The notes: generated from the sequence alone by a model not told the origin. A DNA stretch of 32,387 nt from Paenibacillus agaridevorans (GCF_003112455.1 NZ_BDQX01000281.1:26752-59138), one strand, 5' to 3'; shown: positions 8,801 to 16,308, counted from the stretch's first letter. Numbers and translations: made by a program.

Positions 8801-9225
8801 TGACCCGGGCGGAGTTTGTTGTCATGCTGCAGCGGACGACGAAGAGCAAAGGAAAAGAAGCGAGCGGAACCTTTGCCGATCTGGATAAGGCTGGCGAGTG
8901 GGCTCGTTCCGCATTGCTGCAGGCGGTAGAGGCCGGCTGGATTACCGGTTATGCGGATGGCACCTTGCGTCCCAATAATCCTGTCAGTCGTGCAGAGGTT
9001 GCGGTCATTGTGGCGCGGGCTCTGGCTCTGAAGCTTGAGCCGACCGAGCGGACGGAATTTGCCGATGACGGACTTATTCCAGCCTGGAGCAAAGGGGCCG
9101 TCGAAGCGGCAAGGGAGCGCGGTTTGCTGCTAGGGCAAACGAACAACGCATTTCATCCGCTTTCCCCGCTGTCTCGAGCAGAGGCGGTAACGCTGCTGGT
9201 TCGTTTGATGAATAACGCACCATAA
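5809..9225 (+). CDS. Secreted SLH-anchored glycoside-hydrolase-like protein
   Basis: 1138 residues. The signal peptide is residues 1-26 (basic MSKLRK, hydrophobic core, cleavage near GFANG). Residues about 40-700 look like a TIM-barrel hydrolase of clan GH-A style, with a likely acid/base Glu289 in NLYDEPN and a late strand LIYFTYWHP. The barrel is interrupted by two mutually similar ~130-residue beta modules (about 118-245 and 325-465), each with GQTF, LTLTLYDS and YYMELT. Residues ~721-815 form a cadherin-like Ig domain (TYSIV, GAFTYTP, FRANDGN). A Pro/Glu/Ser linker follows near 920-960, then three SLH domains (962 to the end) that bind pyruvylated wall polymer. GGGAG lies about 11 bases before the ATG. 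The catalytic nucleophile is not obvious, so substrate and even activity are open. Confidence 0.75.
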   Translation: MSKLRKLVAATAASAMFVSMMPYGFANGQTSQDSGGTNPPTHPFHIGIFNPPAPIHTNQATYGDIAGMNVNFIVGGNSNHYYDVNHNALDLAEANGLQILVSDARFAWDEPTVEQNEGEDSVAVSQSQSWGQTFYAPNRGSDWGLNYATLDIDQSTWPANTNLTLTLYDSPAKGTTIASASLVTPATPAAEPTVFWLLTRVQMGTQYYMELTSDNPVSASLRLSDLNTYGDGDAYSNGVLETGSDLAFKVLFSESAFKNGGQPSLETLQQIVDDYGDHPALMGYNLYDEPNSILLPQLGNMVRTLRGLDTDAMSLVNLWPSDADVSLTGMELNRDGSVLSTSTPVGQTFTTKAYEDEIRTVQWAIPYDQWGPGEAVTLTLYDSVSKGQQLAQATLGAPTSQSLHQTFELNAEVQPNTSYYMELTHNGGHDNFFGVWRSAPGVEWYAGGQAYAGGNALTSDFWHAFNLDVEPFSYEDYVYRWVRADPDVMLHDYYPYYSDGTVSDEYYNNLEIVRRQSLAGEIDFWTFVQSVGIGNWLRSPSKDDLRHNIYTNLAYGSKGLIYFTYWHPVYDGFNGSIIDPNGNRNPSYYWAQELNAEVLGLGDTLNRLQSLAVYHTGAAPAKTNALPGEFFWQPADAQQPWIISYFRDENDRKYVMVVNRNEKGSQSGTFTLSTAPGKVTEVSKASGVEIGADYNYLTGVLRAGDFLPGEGKLFAIDQIPDDYAPAALNQTINVLQNHAAVGMLQATDHENGSLTYSIVSNGQKGTVTIVDAATGAFTYTPGTAAAGTDMFTFRANDGNLDSNIATVTILVTPELAVTVAPGTATGTTRISANVASGHTLAVSLEDEPVPVPSVGGNVEQETANAVTSTAGFEIGAATAGKHIAAYELDPLGRVVKFASFELSASHIKQGGGSEYVYIPVNGGGSGQNDPKETDPSKETDPSEEPGNTDSEQSNPSTGGQRDFHDVDQHWAYRAIVSARENGIIDGYTDGSFRPDRQVTRAEFVVMLQRTTKSKGKEASGTFADLDKAGEWARSALLQAVEAGWITGYADGTLRPNNPVSRAEVAVIVARALALKLEPTERTEFADDGLIPAWSKGAVEAARERGLLLGQTNNAFHPLSPLSRAEAVTLLVRLMNNAP

Positions 9226-9266
9226 CCGGTATTGAAATAACAAACAATCATTCCCCGCTGTAAACT

Positions 9267-9304
9267 TCAAACAGCCCTCATCTTACAAGGTGGGGGCTGT
9301 TTGA
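9267..9304 (+). terminator. Hairpin terminator after the SLH protein gene
   Basis: TCAAACAGCCC (9267-9277) is perfectly complementary to GGGCTGTTTGA (9294-9304). Further G-C and G-U pairing inside extends the stem to about 16 pairs around the loop TTACAA. The following U-run is short (TTT inside the arm), so efficiency is uncertain, but the position 40 bases after the stop fits termination. Confidence 0.65.
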
Positions 9305-9421
9305 CGCTTCCCCGGAGAGCGGTCGAGACGTTCCGTCTTGCAAGATTTAGTAGCGCAACCCGGATCGAATCCTGTAAGATAGTGTCAGATAATCGTATAT
9401 TCGGGGAAGGGGTACCAGGCT

Positions 9422-11140
9422 TTGAATTCTTTACATACGAGAATGGTCTTGTTTTTCTCATGCCTTATCTTTGCGGCGGTTGCCGTGCTTGGCTTTACTA
9501 TCTATCGCTCATCCATGAATCTGGTCGAGAATTCGCTCGGCGCGCAGGCGCAACTCGTGGCGGAGAGCGCGGCGAAAACGATCGATCCTGCCAGTTACGC
9601 GGCATTAACGCCGGAAGGCGGGGAGAGCGATTATTATTGGGAGCTGAGGGAGTCGCTTAATAAGCTCAGAGAGGCGAACGGACTTAAATATCTGTATACG
9701 CTTGCGAAAGGCGAGGGAAACGGGGGAAACTACTACTATTATATGGTGGATGGCGCGCCGGCGGATGCAGCAGAAGATGACTTCTCTCCGATCGGAACCA
9801 GGGAAGAAAATGATTATCCCGGCATGATCACTGCTTTCGAGTCCGGCGAGTCCGTAATCGGAGATTTGTCTGACGACGATTATGGCGCAACGATTACCGC
9901 ATACGTGCCTCTCATGGATAATAGCGGCAACCTGATCGGGGTCGTCGGCGCCGATTTTGACGCGACGAAGGTGTTCGCGCTAATGTCGGCCAACACCCGG
10001 ACGACGATTTACGTCGCCGTGGCCATCGTAGTTGCGGGCATTCTGCTGGTCATTGCGCTCGCGAGCTATCTGACACGCCCGCTCAAGCGGCTGACTTCGT
10101 CAGTCGCGAAGGTGAGAGAAGGCGATATGACCGTCGACATCAAGGTAACGCGCAAGGACGAGGTCGGCGTTTTGGCTCAGACCTTTCAGCAGCTTGTCTC
10201 AAGTACGCGGACATCCATCCGCAATATGCGAGACAGCTCGCATCGGCTGCTGACGGCTTCGGAGGATGTGTCGCGGCATGCCAAGTCGACAAGCGAAGCG
10301 AGCAAGGGGATCGCGGCAAGCATCGGCGATGCCTCGAGCGGCGCTCAGACGCAGGTAAGCCGAGCGTCCGACATGACAAGAGCGGTGGAGGGCGTCGCTC
10401 GCAGCATGTCGCGGATAACGGAGTCGGCGTCGATCGTCTCCGACGCGGCGCAGGAGACGAAGCTGCATTCCGACCGGGGGCGCATACTTATCGGGTCCGC
10501 GCTGACGGAGATGAACGCGATCGGCACGGCAGCGGACCGGATGTTCGAGTCCATGAAACGGCTTGAAACCCGTTCGATCGAAATCGGCGAAATTACTTCC
10601 GTTATGGCGGATATAGCCTCGCAGACGAATCTGCTCGCGCTTAATGCAGCGATCGAAGCCGCTCATGCCGGCGAACAGGGCAGGGGCTTCGCTATCGTCG
10701 CGGAGCAGGTGCGCAAGCTGGCTGCGCAGTCCCAGACCTTCGCCGTTCAGATCGGGGAGCTGATCGCTTCTACGCAGGAAGAGACGATAAGGCTTGCCGC
10801 AGAGATGGAGGGCAATACGGACAAGGTTCGTTCCGGCCTCGATATCGTGCAAGAAGCTGGCCAAGCGTTTTACGCGATCGCGGATGGGCTGGAGTTGGTC
10901 AACCAGCAGCTGCAGGAGGTATCCGCGGCATCGCAGGAAGTAACCGCCGAGTCAGAGGAAGTAGCGGCTTCCGTCGAGGAGATGGAACGAATCTCGCGTC
11001 ATGCGGCTATTCACTTCCAGGGCATCGCCGCAAGCTCCGGCGAGCAGATCGCCTCGATGGACGAGGTGGCGTCATCGGCAGAGATGCTGCGCCATATCTC
11101 CACCGAGCTGGATTCTTTGAACAAGCGATTTACCGTCTAG
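9422..11140 (+). CDS. Methyl-accepting chemotaxis protein
   Basis: Transmembrane chemoreceptor of 572 residues. TM1 is about residues 8-28, an extracellular Cache-like sensor covers 30-190 (conserved ends GVVGADFDA), TM2 is about 195-217, HAMP 218-270 (starts [12 protein letters not shown]), and the cytoplasmic signalling domain runs to the end. The kinase-contact tip is [18 protein letters not shown], starting at residue 401. It would control CheA through CheW and be adjusted by CheR/CheB. The start is TTG at 9422, supported by GGGGAAGGGG at 9403-9412 with nine bases spacing and by the short normal N-terminus; no better ATG exists before TM1. It stands alone between terminator-like hairpins. 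The ligand is unknown; Cache sensors usually bind small organic molecules. Confidence 0.92.
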   Translation: MNSLHTRMVLFFSCLIFAAVAVLGFTIYRSSMNLVENSLGAQAQLVAESAAKTIDPASYAALTPEGGESDYYWELRESLNKLREANGLKYLYTLAKGEGNGGNYYYYMVDGAPADAAEDDFSPIGTREENDYPGMITAFESGESVIGDLSDDDYGATITAYVPLMDNSGNLIGVVGADFDATKVFALMSANTRTTIYVAVAIVVAGILLVIALASYLTRPLKRLTSSVAKVREGDMTVDIKVTRKDEVGVLAQTFQQLVSSTRTSIRNMRDSSHRLLTASEDVSRHAKSTSEASKGIAASIGDASSGAQTQVSRASDMTRAVEGVARSMSRITESASIVSDAAQETKLHSDRGRILIGSALTEMNAIGTAADRMFESMKRLETRSIEIGEITSVMADIASQTNLLALNAAIEAAHAGEQGRGFAIVAEQVRKLAAQSQTFAVQIGELIASTQEETIRLAAEMEGNTDKVRSGLDIVQEAGQAFYAIADGLELVNQQLQEVSAASQEVTAESEEVAASVEEMERISRHAAIHFQGIAASSGEQIASMDEVASSAEMLRHISTELDSLNKRFTV

Positions 11141-11172
11141 CTGAGGCGCTGGACGCAGGGTGACCGTATGCT

Positions 11173-11230
11173 TATAGAGGTTGTTCAAAAAGTTCAACCT
11201 TCTCGGTACTGAGAATCGAACTTTTTGAAC
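11173..11230. repeat. Hairpin-forming repeat after the chemoreceptor gene
   Basis: GTTCAAAAAGTTC (11183-11195) is perfectly complementary to GAACTTTTTGAAC (11218-11230), with an inner TTCTC/GAGAA hairpin (11200-11204 with 11211-11215). It could end transcription of the chemoreceptor gene. The left part, 11173-11193, recurs with two changes at 12879-12899, so this may be one copy of a dispersed element rather than a private terminator. Confidence 0.55.
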
Positions 11231-11305
11231 TCGCGCTTCTGTATGCGGTCACTACTTTTTTGCATAATTCGGTGTAAAGGTATAGGAATACGGTGGACTT
11301 AAGGT

Positions 11306-11311
11306 TATAAT
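11306..11311 (+). promoter_or_regulatory. Possible -10 box of ppaC promoter
   Basis: A perfect TATAAT lies 90 bases before ppaC, but no good -35 hexamer is present at 16-18 bases, so the call is weak. The remaining 11231-11400 spacer shows a G-rich segment and the ppaC ribosome binding site only. Confidence 0.3.
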
Positions 11312-11400
11312 CGAAATTAGTGGAGAACGTTTCTCACAGGTCCGGCGCGGAGGCGGAGTCCTCTGCCAGCGGATCAATAACGATTAAGGGAGTTTGAATC

Positions 11401-12333
11401 ATGGCAAAAACGTTAATCTTCGGACACAAAAATCCGGACACGGACACGATTACTTCGGCAATAGCCTATGCAGAGCTTAAGAGCAAGCTTGGCGCGGACG
11501 TTGAAGCAACACGCCTTGGCGAAGTCAACGGCGAGACGCAATACGCGCTCAACTATTTCGGCATCGAGGCTCCTCGCCTGGTCGAAAACGTAGCTGACGA
11601 AGCCAAGGACGTTATTCTGGTTGACCATAACGAGCGCCAACAAAGCGCCAACGATATCGACAAAGTACGCGTCGTGGAAGTGATCGACCATCACCGTATC
11701 GCCAACTTCGAGACGGCGGGTCCTCTGTACTTCCGCGCTGAGCCGGTTGGTTGCACGGCGACGATCCTGAACAAGCTGTACAAGGAGAACGGCGTCGAGA
11801 TCCGCAAGGAAATCGCGGGCCTTATGCTTTCTGCAATCATCTCCGACTCCCTGCTGTTCAAATCCCCGACTTGCACGGAGCAAGACGTTGCGGCGGCTCG
11901 CGAGCTGGCGGCAATCGCAGGCGTAGACGCTGATGCTTACGGCCTGGACATGCTCAAAGCTGGCGCTGACCTGAGCGACAAAACGATCGAGCAGCTGATC
12001 TCCATAGACGCCAAGGAATTTTCCATGGGCAGCTACAAGGTAGAGATCGCGCAAGTGAACGCGGTTGACACGAACGACGTGCTGAGCCGTCAGGCGGAGC
12101 TGGAAGAAGCGCTTAACGGCATTATCGCTTCCAAAGGACTGGATCTGTTCCTGCTCGTCGTAACCGATATTCTCAACAACGATTCTATCGGTCTTGCGCT
12201 GGGCTCCAAGGCTAGCAGCGTAGAGAAGGCGTTCAACGTGTCGCTGAGCGACAACAAAGCGCTGCTTAAGGGCGTCGTGTCCCGCAAATCCCAGATCGTT
12301 CCTCCGCTGACGGAGACGCTGAGCGCGGAGTAA
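11401..12333 (+). CDS. ppaC: Manganese-dependent inorganic pyrophosphatase
   Basis: Family II pyrophosphatase, which hydrolyses PPi to two phosphates in the cytoplasm and pulls biosynthetic reactions forward. 310 residues, the usual length. The DHH-superfamily signatures are in order: [13 protein letters not shown] near the N-terminus (metal-binding His and Asp residues), VDHNE near residue 76, and the name-giving VIDHHRI near residue 97. The C-terminal DHHA2 domain ends with the substrate-binding [17 protein letters not shown] lies just upstream of the ATG. The gene is monocistronic: a spacer with a possible -10 box precedes it and a terminator follows. No CBS insert is present, so this is the non-nucleotide-regulated form. 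Confidence 0.96.
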   Translation: MAKTLIFGHKNPDTDTITSAIAYAELKSKLGADVEATRLGEVNGETQYALNYFGIEAPRLVENVADEAKDVILVDHNERQQSANDIDKVRVVEVIDHHRIANFETAGPLYFRAEPVGCTATILNKLYKENGVEIRKEIAGLMLSAIISDSLLFKSPTCTEQDVAAARELAAIAGVDADAYGLDMLKAGADLSDKTIEQLISIDAKEFSMGSYKVEIAQVNAVDTNDVLSRQAELEEALNGIIASKGLDLFLLVVTDILNNDSIGLALGSKASSVEKAFNVSLSDNKALLKGVVSRKSQIVPPLTETLSAE

Positions 12334-12369
12334 GCTTTCTTGCCGCCGATGAGGCATTAAATTTGGTAC

Positions 12370-12417
12370 AAGCAGTCCTGACGCCTTCGTATGCGGTACG
12401 AGGCAGGGGCTGCTTTT
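12370..12417 (+). terminator. Rho-independent terminator of ppaC
   Basis: AAGCAG (12370-12375) pairs with CTGCTT (12410-12415), and inside it GCCTTCGTA (12383-12391) pairs with TACGAGGC (12397-12404) with one bulged base. The stem is followed by TTTTGATTTTC. The position 37 bases after the ppaC stop fits. Confidence 0.7.
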
Positions 12418-12477
12418 GATTTTCATCTATGATCTGCAGTTGCGTTAGAATAGCCCTATGGAAGGGAGCAAACAGAC

Positions 12478-12777
12478 ATGTTCAAAATTACAGAGTATAC
12501 GGTTGAGCAAATCCTGGATCCTTACGGGATCCTGACGGGGGAGCGTTATGAGCTGCTTCTGGATTTGGAGGTCGAGGAGGATGACGAGCTTTACCAGGAT
12601 GAGGGCGTGAGGCTGCGCGTCGTATATGCGAAGGATGGGGATAACTCCCGCATCGCGAAATACGAGTTTCTGATCGCATCGTCCAATCAATACCTGGATA
12701 TGGAGATGGAGGAAGAAGAAGAGCAGGCGGTATCGGCTTTCTGCAAGGAAGTATTGGAGGCGCCAATCTCCGAATGA
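12478..12777 (+). CDS. Small acidic conserved protein (probably DUF6509 family)
   Basis: 99 residues, strongly acidic, cytoplasmic, no membrane segment. The opening ITEYTVEQILDPYGILTGERYE and the middle IAKYEF followed by YLDMEMEEEEE match what I recall of the DUF6509 family in Bacillaceae and Paenibacillaceae, whose role is unknown. GAAGGGAG sits nine bases before the ATG. It has its own transcription unit between the ppaC terminator and the dehydrogenase. Family assignment is from memory, so moderate; that it is a real gene is nearly certain from codon pattern and start signals. Confidence 0.7.
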   Translation: MFKITEYTVEQILDPYGILTGERYELLLDLEVEEDDELYQDEGVRLRVVYAKDGDNSRIAKYEFLIASSNQYLDMEMEEEEEQAVSAFCKEVLEAPISE

Positions 12778-12788
12778 AACGCGCCGCA

Positions 12789-12816
12789 CCGCCAATGGGC
12801 GGCTAAAACCGTTTTA
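12789..12816 (+). terminator. Weak candidate terminator
   Basis: CCGCC/GGCGG (12789-12793 with 12798-12802) forms a short stem, followed by the palindrome TAAAACCGTTTTA (12804-12816). It lies just after the small acidic gene. The stem is only five pairs and the U-run is interrupted, so the call is tentative. Confidence 0.3.
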
Positions 12817-12878
12817 CCTTGCGATTCGTGTTTTGCTCATGTAGTTGCCGCTCCCCGCATAACTTTGAACATAAGCCC

Positions 12879-12900
12879 TATACAGGTAGTTCAAAAAGTC
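12879..12900. repeat. Second copy of the TATASAGG-GTTCAAAAAGT repeat
   Basis: TATACAGGTAGTTCAAAAAGT here matches 11173-11193 at 19 of 21 positions. An upstream TTTGAAC (12864-12870) can pair with GTTCAAA (12889-12895). It ends 21 bases before the dehydrogenase start, so it may lie in that gene's leader. Confidence 0.45.
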
Positions 12901-12920
12901 TAATTTGGGGGGAGAAGCGT

Positions 12921-14468
12921 ATGCGAGAGCCGTTCCGCAACGAACCGTTTACCGACTTCGGAGTCAGCGACAATATCGCGGACTTTCAAGCTGCGCTTGC
13001 GCAGGTGGAAGCCGAGCTTGGGCGGGAATACAAGCTCAAGATTGGAGCGGACTGGATCGAGACGACGAACAAACGCAAGTCGTTGAATCCGTCGCAATAT
13101 ACACAAATGATCGGCCTGGTTTCCCAAGGCGATGAGGAGCATGCCCATAAAGCGATATTGGCAGCCGCGGCGGCTTTCGAAGGTTGGAAGCGGGTCCCGG
13201 CCCAAGCTCGCGCAAGAGTGCTCTACAAGGCGGCTGCTCTCTTGCGGAGACGCAAACATGAGTTCTCCGCATGGCTGGTCTACGAAGCAGGCAAGAGCTG
13301 GGCTGAGGCTGACGGCGATACGGCGGAAGCGATCGATTTTATGGAGTTCTACGGCAGGGAAATGGAACGCCTGTCGGAACGTCAGCCTTTGGTGCCGCTT
13401 GCCGGAGAGGACAACGAGCTTGTATATCTGCCTCTCGGCGTAGGCATCATTATTCCGCCTTGGAATTTCCCGCTGGCCATTATGGTCGGGATGACGATGG
13501 CGGCCGTTGTGGCAGGCAATACCGTCGTGCTGAAGCCCGCAAGTCCCACGGCCGTTATCGCCGCCAAATTTATGGAGCTGCTGGAAGATGCGGGGCTGCC
13601 GGCTGGCGTGGTCAATTTTTTGCCGGGTGCGGGCGGAGAAATTGGCGACTTTCTGGTGGAGCATACGTTGACGAGGTTCGTTTGTTTTACAGGCTCTCGC
13701 GAGGTTGGCCTGCGCATTAACGAGAAGGCGGCGGCGACGCGGCCGGATCAGAAGTGGATCAAGAGAGTCATGGCGGAGATGGGCGGCAAGGATACGATTA
13801 TCGTCGACGAGGACGCCGATCTGGATCTGGCGGCGGACGCCATTACGGCATCCGCATTCGGTTATTCCGGCCAGAAGTGTTCGGCTTGCTCCAGAGCGGT
13901 CGTGCACGAGGCGGTCTATGACGAAGTGTTGGGGAAAGTCGTGGAGCGAACGCTTGCGCTTCGCATGGGCAAGGCCGCGGAGCAATCGACGTACATCGGT
14001 CCCGTTATCGACGAGCGGGCTTACATTCAGATTCTAAAATATATCGAGATCGGCCGATCGGAAGCAACGCTTGTATGCGGCGGCAACATGGGCAGCAGCT
14101 CCGGCTATTACATCGAGCCGACGATATTCAAGGATGTGGGGCCCTACGCGGTTATCGCCCAGGAGGAGATATTCGGGCCGGTGCTGGCGTTTATCAAGGC
14201 AGCGAACTTCGAGGCGGCGCTCGACATTGCGAACAATACGGAGTACGGACTGACCGGAGCCGTCATCTCGCGTAATCGAAGCCGGCTGGAGCAAGCGCGG
14301 GAGCAATTCCACGTCGGCAATCTGTACTTCAATCGCAAGTGTACGGGGGCGCTCGTCGGCGTTCATCCATTCGGCGGCTTTAATATGTCCGGTACGGATT
14401 CCAAAGCGGGCGGCAGAGATTATCTGCTGTTGTTTACGCAGCCGAAGGTCGTATCGGAGCGGTTTTAA
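12921..14468 (+). CDS. pruA: L-glutamate gamma-semialdehyde dehydrogenase (RocA/PutC type)
   Basis: Oxidises glutamate gamma-semialdehyde (from 1-pyrroline-5-carboxylate) to glutamate with NAD+, the last step of proline and arginine catabolism, in the cytoplasm. The N-terminus EPFTDFGV and overall 515 residues match RocA. The NAD-binding PPWNFPLAI lies near 170-180, a glycine-rich FTGSREVG near 255, the conserved Glu in AEMGGKD, and the catalytic Cys in GQKCSACSR near 320. The tail GGFNMSGTDSKAGG is typical. ATG at 12921 is chosen because GGGGGGAG ends six bases before it; an upstream in-frame TTG at 12819 would add an unrelated, cysteine-rich leader. No proline dehydrogenase or ornithine aminotransferase gene is adjacent. 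Confidence 0.93.
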   Translation: MREPFRNEPFTDFGVSDNIADFQAALAQVEAELGREYKLKIGADWIETTNKRKSLNPSQYTQMIGLVSQGDEEHAHKAILAAAAAFEGWKRVPAQARARVLYKAAALLRRRKHEFSAWLVYEAGKSWAEADGDTAEAIDFMEFYGREMERLSERQPLVPLAGEDNELVYLPLGVGIIIPPWNFPLAIMVGMTMAAVVAGNTVVLKPASPTAVIAAKFMELLEDAGLPAGVVNFLPGAGGEIGDFLVEHTLTRFVCFTGSREVGLRINEKAAATRPDQKWIKRVMAEMGGKDTIIVDEDADLDLAADAITASAFGYSGQKCSACSRAVVHEAVYDEVLGKVVERTLALRMGKAAEQSTYIGPVIDERAYIQILKYIEIGRSEATLVCGGNMGSSSGYYIEPTIFKDVGPYAVIAQEEIFGPVLAFIKAANFEAALDIANNTEYGLTGAVISRNRSRLEQAREQFHVGNLYFNRKCTGALVGVHPFGGFNMSGTDSKAGGRDYLLLFTQPKVVSERF

Positions 14469-14484
14469 ATGTTCAAAAAATACC

Positions 14485-14799
14485 TTAACCGCCGCTATCC
14501 TTCGATCTCGATCCGATCAGATAGCCGATTATGGTTGATTCGACGGGAAGCACGACTAACGTCCACAGTTCCTTTAAGCCGAAGCCGGGGGAACGGTAGG
14601 TTTCCGGCGTCAGCGTATAGACGAGCGCAATGAGAAGGACAAATAATGCGATCGTGCCTACGATATACAGGCGAACATTGTCGCCCGATCCGAAAAATTT
14701 GCCGAGAAAACCGAGTTCTGCTTTGCGTTTCTCGTTTTCCGCATTTGCCGCTATGATTTTGCTGGCGACTTTGGGGTCCTGGATTTCTAGTTTATTCAT
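14485..14799 (-). CDS. Small two-helix membrane protein, unrecognised
   Basis: 104 residues from the ATG at 14799. The N-terminal third is charged and likely cytoplasmic (KLEIQDPKVASKII, then NAENEKRKAELG). Two hydrophobic segments follow, about residues 45-65 (LYIVGTIALFVLLIALVYTL) and 78-97 (WTLVVLPVESTIIGYLIG), ending in a polar SRSKDSGG tail. The chosen start overlaps the stop of the upstream minus-strand gene by eight bases and has GAGGGGG nine bases before it; an ATG eight codons earlier is possible but lies nearly on top of that signal. Coupling implies joint function with the upstream gene. I do not recognise the family; holin-like or stress-membrane roles are only guesses. Confidence 0.65.
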   Translation of the reverse strand: MNKLEIQDPKVASKIIAANAENEKRKAELGFLGKFFGSGDNVRLYIVGTIALFVLLIALVYTLTPETYRSPGFGLKELWTLVVLPVESTIIGYLIGSRSKDSGG

Positions 14800-15160
14800 G
14801 GGCAGGAACCCCCTCGCCTGCATAAAACGTAAAGGTCAGCGCCCAGGAAGAAGCATCGGAATTAACGGTAATCTCATAGCGCAGCGAAAGCTTTCGATTA
14901 TTCAAAATGCCGAGATGAATCATGTCCGAGCTTCCGATCGGCTTGCCTCTCGGGAAGTTGACGCATGTAATTCGTACCTCATTGTATTTCACGAGTCGGA
15001 TATCCGTTGTAAAATCATCCTGCTCCTGTATGTATTCGATGCAAAAAACAAACGCAAGCGGATCGTTTTCCTCCGACAACACGATTTCGATCGGATTCAT
15101 TTCATAGGCGAATACCCTGCCATGATAGACGACCTCGAATCCTCCGGACGTAATTTTCAT
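14792..15160 (-). CDS. Conserved small protein of unknown function
   Basis: 122 residues from ATG at 15160, where GGAGGG ends six bases upstream; a longer reading frame up to 15286 has no such signal. No signal peptide or membrane helix. It appears all-beta: alternating strands such as GGFEVVYHGRVFAYEM, PLAFVFCIEYI, NEVRITCVNFPRG and SLRYEITVNSD, ending near WALTFTFYAGE. This resembles small DUF6864-like proteins, but I am not sure of the family. It is translationally coupled to the two-helix membrane protein downstream, so the pair may form a soluble plus membrane unit. Confidence 0.6.
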   Translation of the reverse strand: MKITSGGFEVVYHGRVFAYEMNPIEIVLSEENDPLAFVFCIEYIQEQDDFTTDIRLVKYNEVRITCVNFPRGKPIGSSDMIHLGILNNRKLSLRYEITVNSDASSWALTFTFYAGEGVPAHE

Positions 15161-15292
15161 TGCAATCCCTCCAAAACGATTTGAACTATTGCGGCTTCCT
15201 ACTACTATTCTACGAAAGCGATGGCGGAGACATGACAACCTCCGAAAAGAGAGATTTGCAGAGAACGTCATAAACCATCCGATCAAACTAAA

Positions 15293-15342
15293 AAGCCCCG
15301 GTTCAAGCGCGTCTTTTGTAAGACGGGTTTGAACCGGGGCTT
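15293..15342 (-). terminator. Strong rho-independent terminator (minus strand)
   Basis: AAGCCCCGGTTCAA (15293-15306) is perfectly complementary to TTGAACCGGGGCTT (15329-15342), with an inner GTCTT/AAGAC pair. On the minus strand the stem is followed by TTTTTAG. It ends transcription of the membrane hydrolase gene whose stop lies 14 bases away. Confidence 0.85.
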
Positions 15343-15355
15343 GCCTGCAGCTTTA

Positions 15356-16000
15356 TTACCAACGGAACTTGAACGACTTCTTGAACAGCGGGGATAGCCA
15401 TTTGACGCCGCTTGGCGTCAGAGTGTCGGCTACGAGATGGGAGAGGTAACCCAGCATGGCGGTTATGCCAAGTCCGGGCGCTTTCAGTTGCTCCTCCAAT
15501 CCCCAGCCTAACCACAACCAGACGGGCAGCATCCAGACGGTATGCGTCATCCCGCGATGTTTGAGCCATGGCGCCCATACGACGAAAACGCCCAATCCGA
15601 TCAACCATATCATTCCGTGGATGTAACCATGATAGATCAAATAAAGGCCGACGGCGCTGACAAGGGCATTTCGTATCGCACCTTGCTTCATAACAAGACC
15701 GGCCAAAATAGCGGCGATGCTGCCTCCCGCCCAGATGGGAGACAACGGTTGACCGCTGAAATACAAGTAGGCCGTAATCGCCAGATACAGGATGCCGCCC
15801 CATAGGGCGAGCTCCCGAATTCGTTTGCTTAGTTTGGTCAGCTTGCTGCTAAGCATGCTGGGACCGTCAAGATCCGGGGCCAAGGCGGAAAATGCCGCGA
15901 CGCCGATATACAGGAGGCTATCCTCCATGTCCGGCGAATGTACGACAACCGCGAGGGCGCCAATGGCCGCCCCGATGATGAGATGAGTCTTCCCTGTCAT
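15356..16000 (-). CDS. YdjM-like membrane metal-dependent hydrolase (DUF457)
   Basis: 214 residues, with several hydrophobic helices. Signature motifs are GKTHLIIGAAIGA at the N-terminus, ALAPDLDGPSM near residue 40, KHRGMTHTVWMLP near 147 and LGYLSHLVADTLTPSGVKWLSP near the C-terminus. These His/Asp motifs define the YdjM/YvsG membrane-bound hydrolase family, whose natural substrate is unknown; in Escherichia coli ydjM belongs to the SOS regulon. AAGGGAC lies 11 bases before the ATG. A 53-residue ORF lies 83 bases upstream on the same strand and may share its promoter. A strong terminator follows. Confidence 0.85.
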   Translation of the reverse strand: MTGKTHLIIGAAIGALAVVVHSPDMEDSLLYIGVAAFSALAPDLDGPSMLSSKLTKLSKRIRELALWGGILYLAITAYLYFSGQPLSPIWAGGSIAAILAGLVMKQGAIRNALVSAVGLYLIYHGYIHGMIWLIGLGVFVVWAPWLKHRGMTHTVWMLPVWLWLGWGLEEQLKAPGLGITAMLGYLSHLVADTLTPSGVKWLSPLFKKSFKFRW

Positions 16001-16083
16001 GATTCTATTTGTCCCTTCTTGTGACAGACTAACTGACTTTGGCTACATGTCCCGGATGATCTGGTTTGCAGGTTGCAGCCGGC

Positions 16084-16245
16084 TTACAGATGCTCCTTAT
16101 TGACCTGCTCGTTGCGGACCATCTGCTCGAGCTTCTCCACCAGCCTGTCGTGCACGGGATCCTTTCGCCCGATTCCCAGCCATGATTTGCGTTTCTGCGT
16201 TTGCAGCAGCTTGAGCAGGTATATTTTCTCTTTTAATGTAAACAT
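16084..16245 (-). CDS. 53-residue basic protein, unrecognised
   Basis: Short ORF starting MFTLKEKIYLL at 16245. GGAGGAGCGGAG lies directly before the ATG, and a near-consensus promoter lies 35 bases upstream, which together argue for a real gene. The protein is rich in Lys, Leu and Gln and probably forms two helices (KEKIYLLKLLQTQKRK and HDRLVEKLEQMVRNEQVNK) around GIGRKDP; no membrane span. Longer in-frame extensions toward 16506 cross the promoter and are rejected. It may be cotranscribed with the membrane hydrolase gene downstream. Function unknown. Confidence 0.6.
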   Translation of the reverse strand: MFTLKEKIYLLKLLQTQKRKSWLGIGRKDPVHDRLVEKLEQMVRNEQVNKEHL

Positions 16246-16279
16246 CTCCGCTCCTCCTTCTGTCCTTCCTGATACTATC

Positions 16280-16308
16280 ATTATAAAAGTCAATAATTTA
16301 CCCGTCAA
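16280..16308 (-). promoter_or_regulatory. Near-consensus sigma-A promoter (minus strand)
   Basis: Reading the minus strand, TTGACG (16308-16303) is followed after exactly 17 bases by TATAAT (16285-16280). It drives the 53-residue ORF and possibly the membrane hydrolase gene beyond it. Confidence 0.75.

Noticed and set aside
11413..12426. 337-codon minus-strand ORF opposite ppaC
   Set aside because: It also covers the ppaC terminator, and the protein lacks any motif.
12900..13985. 361-codon minus-strand ORF opposite the dehydrogenase
   Set aside because: His/Arg/Gln-rich, no known fold; the forward gene has all ALDH motifs.
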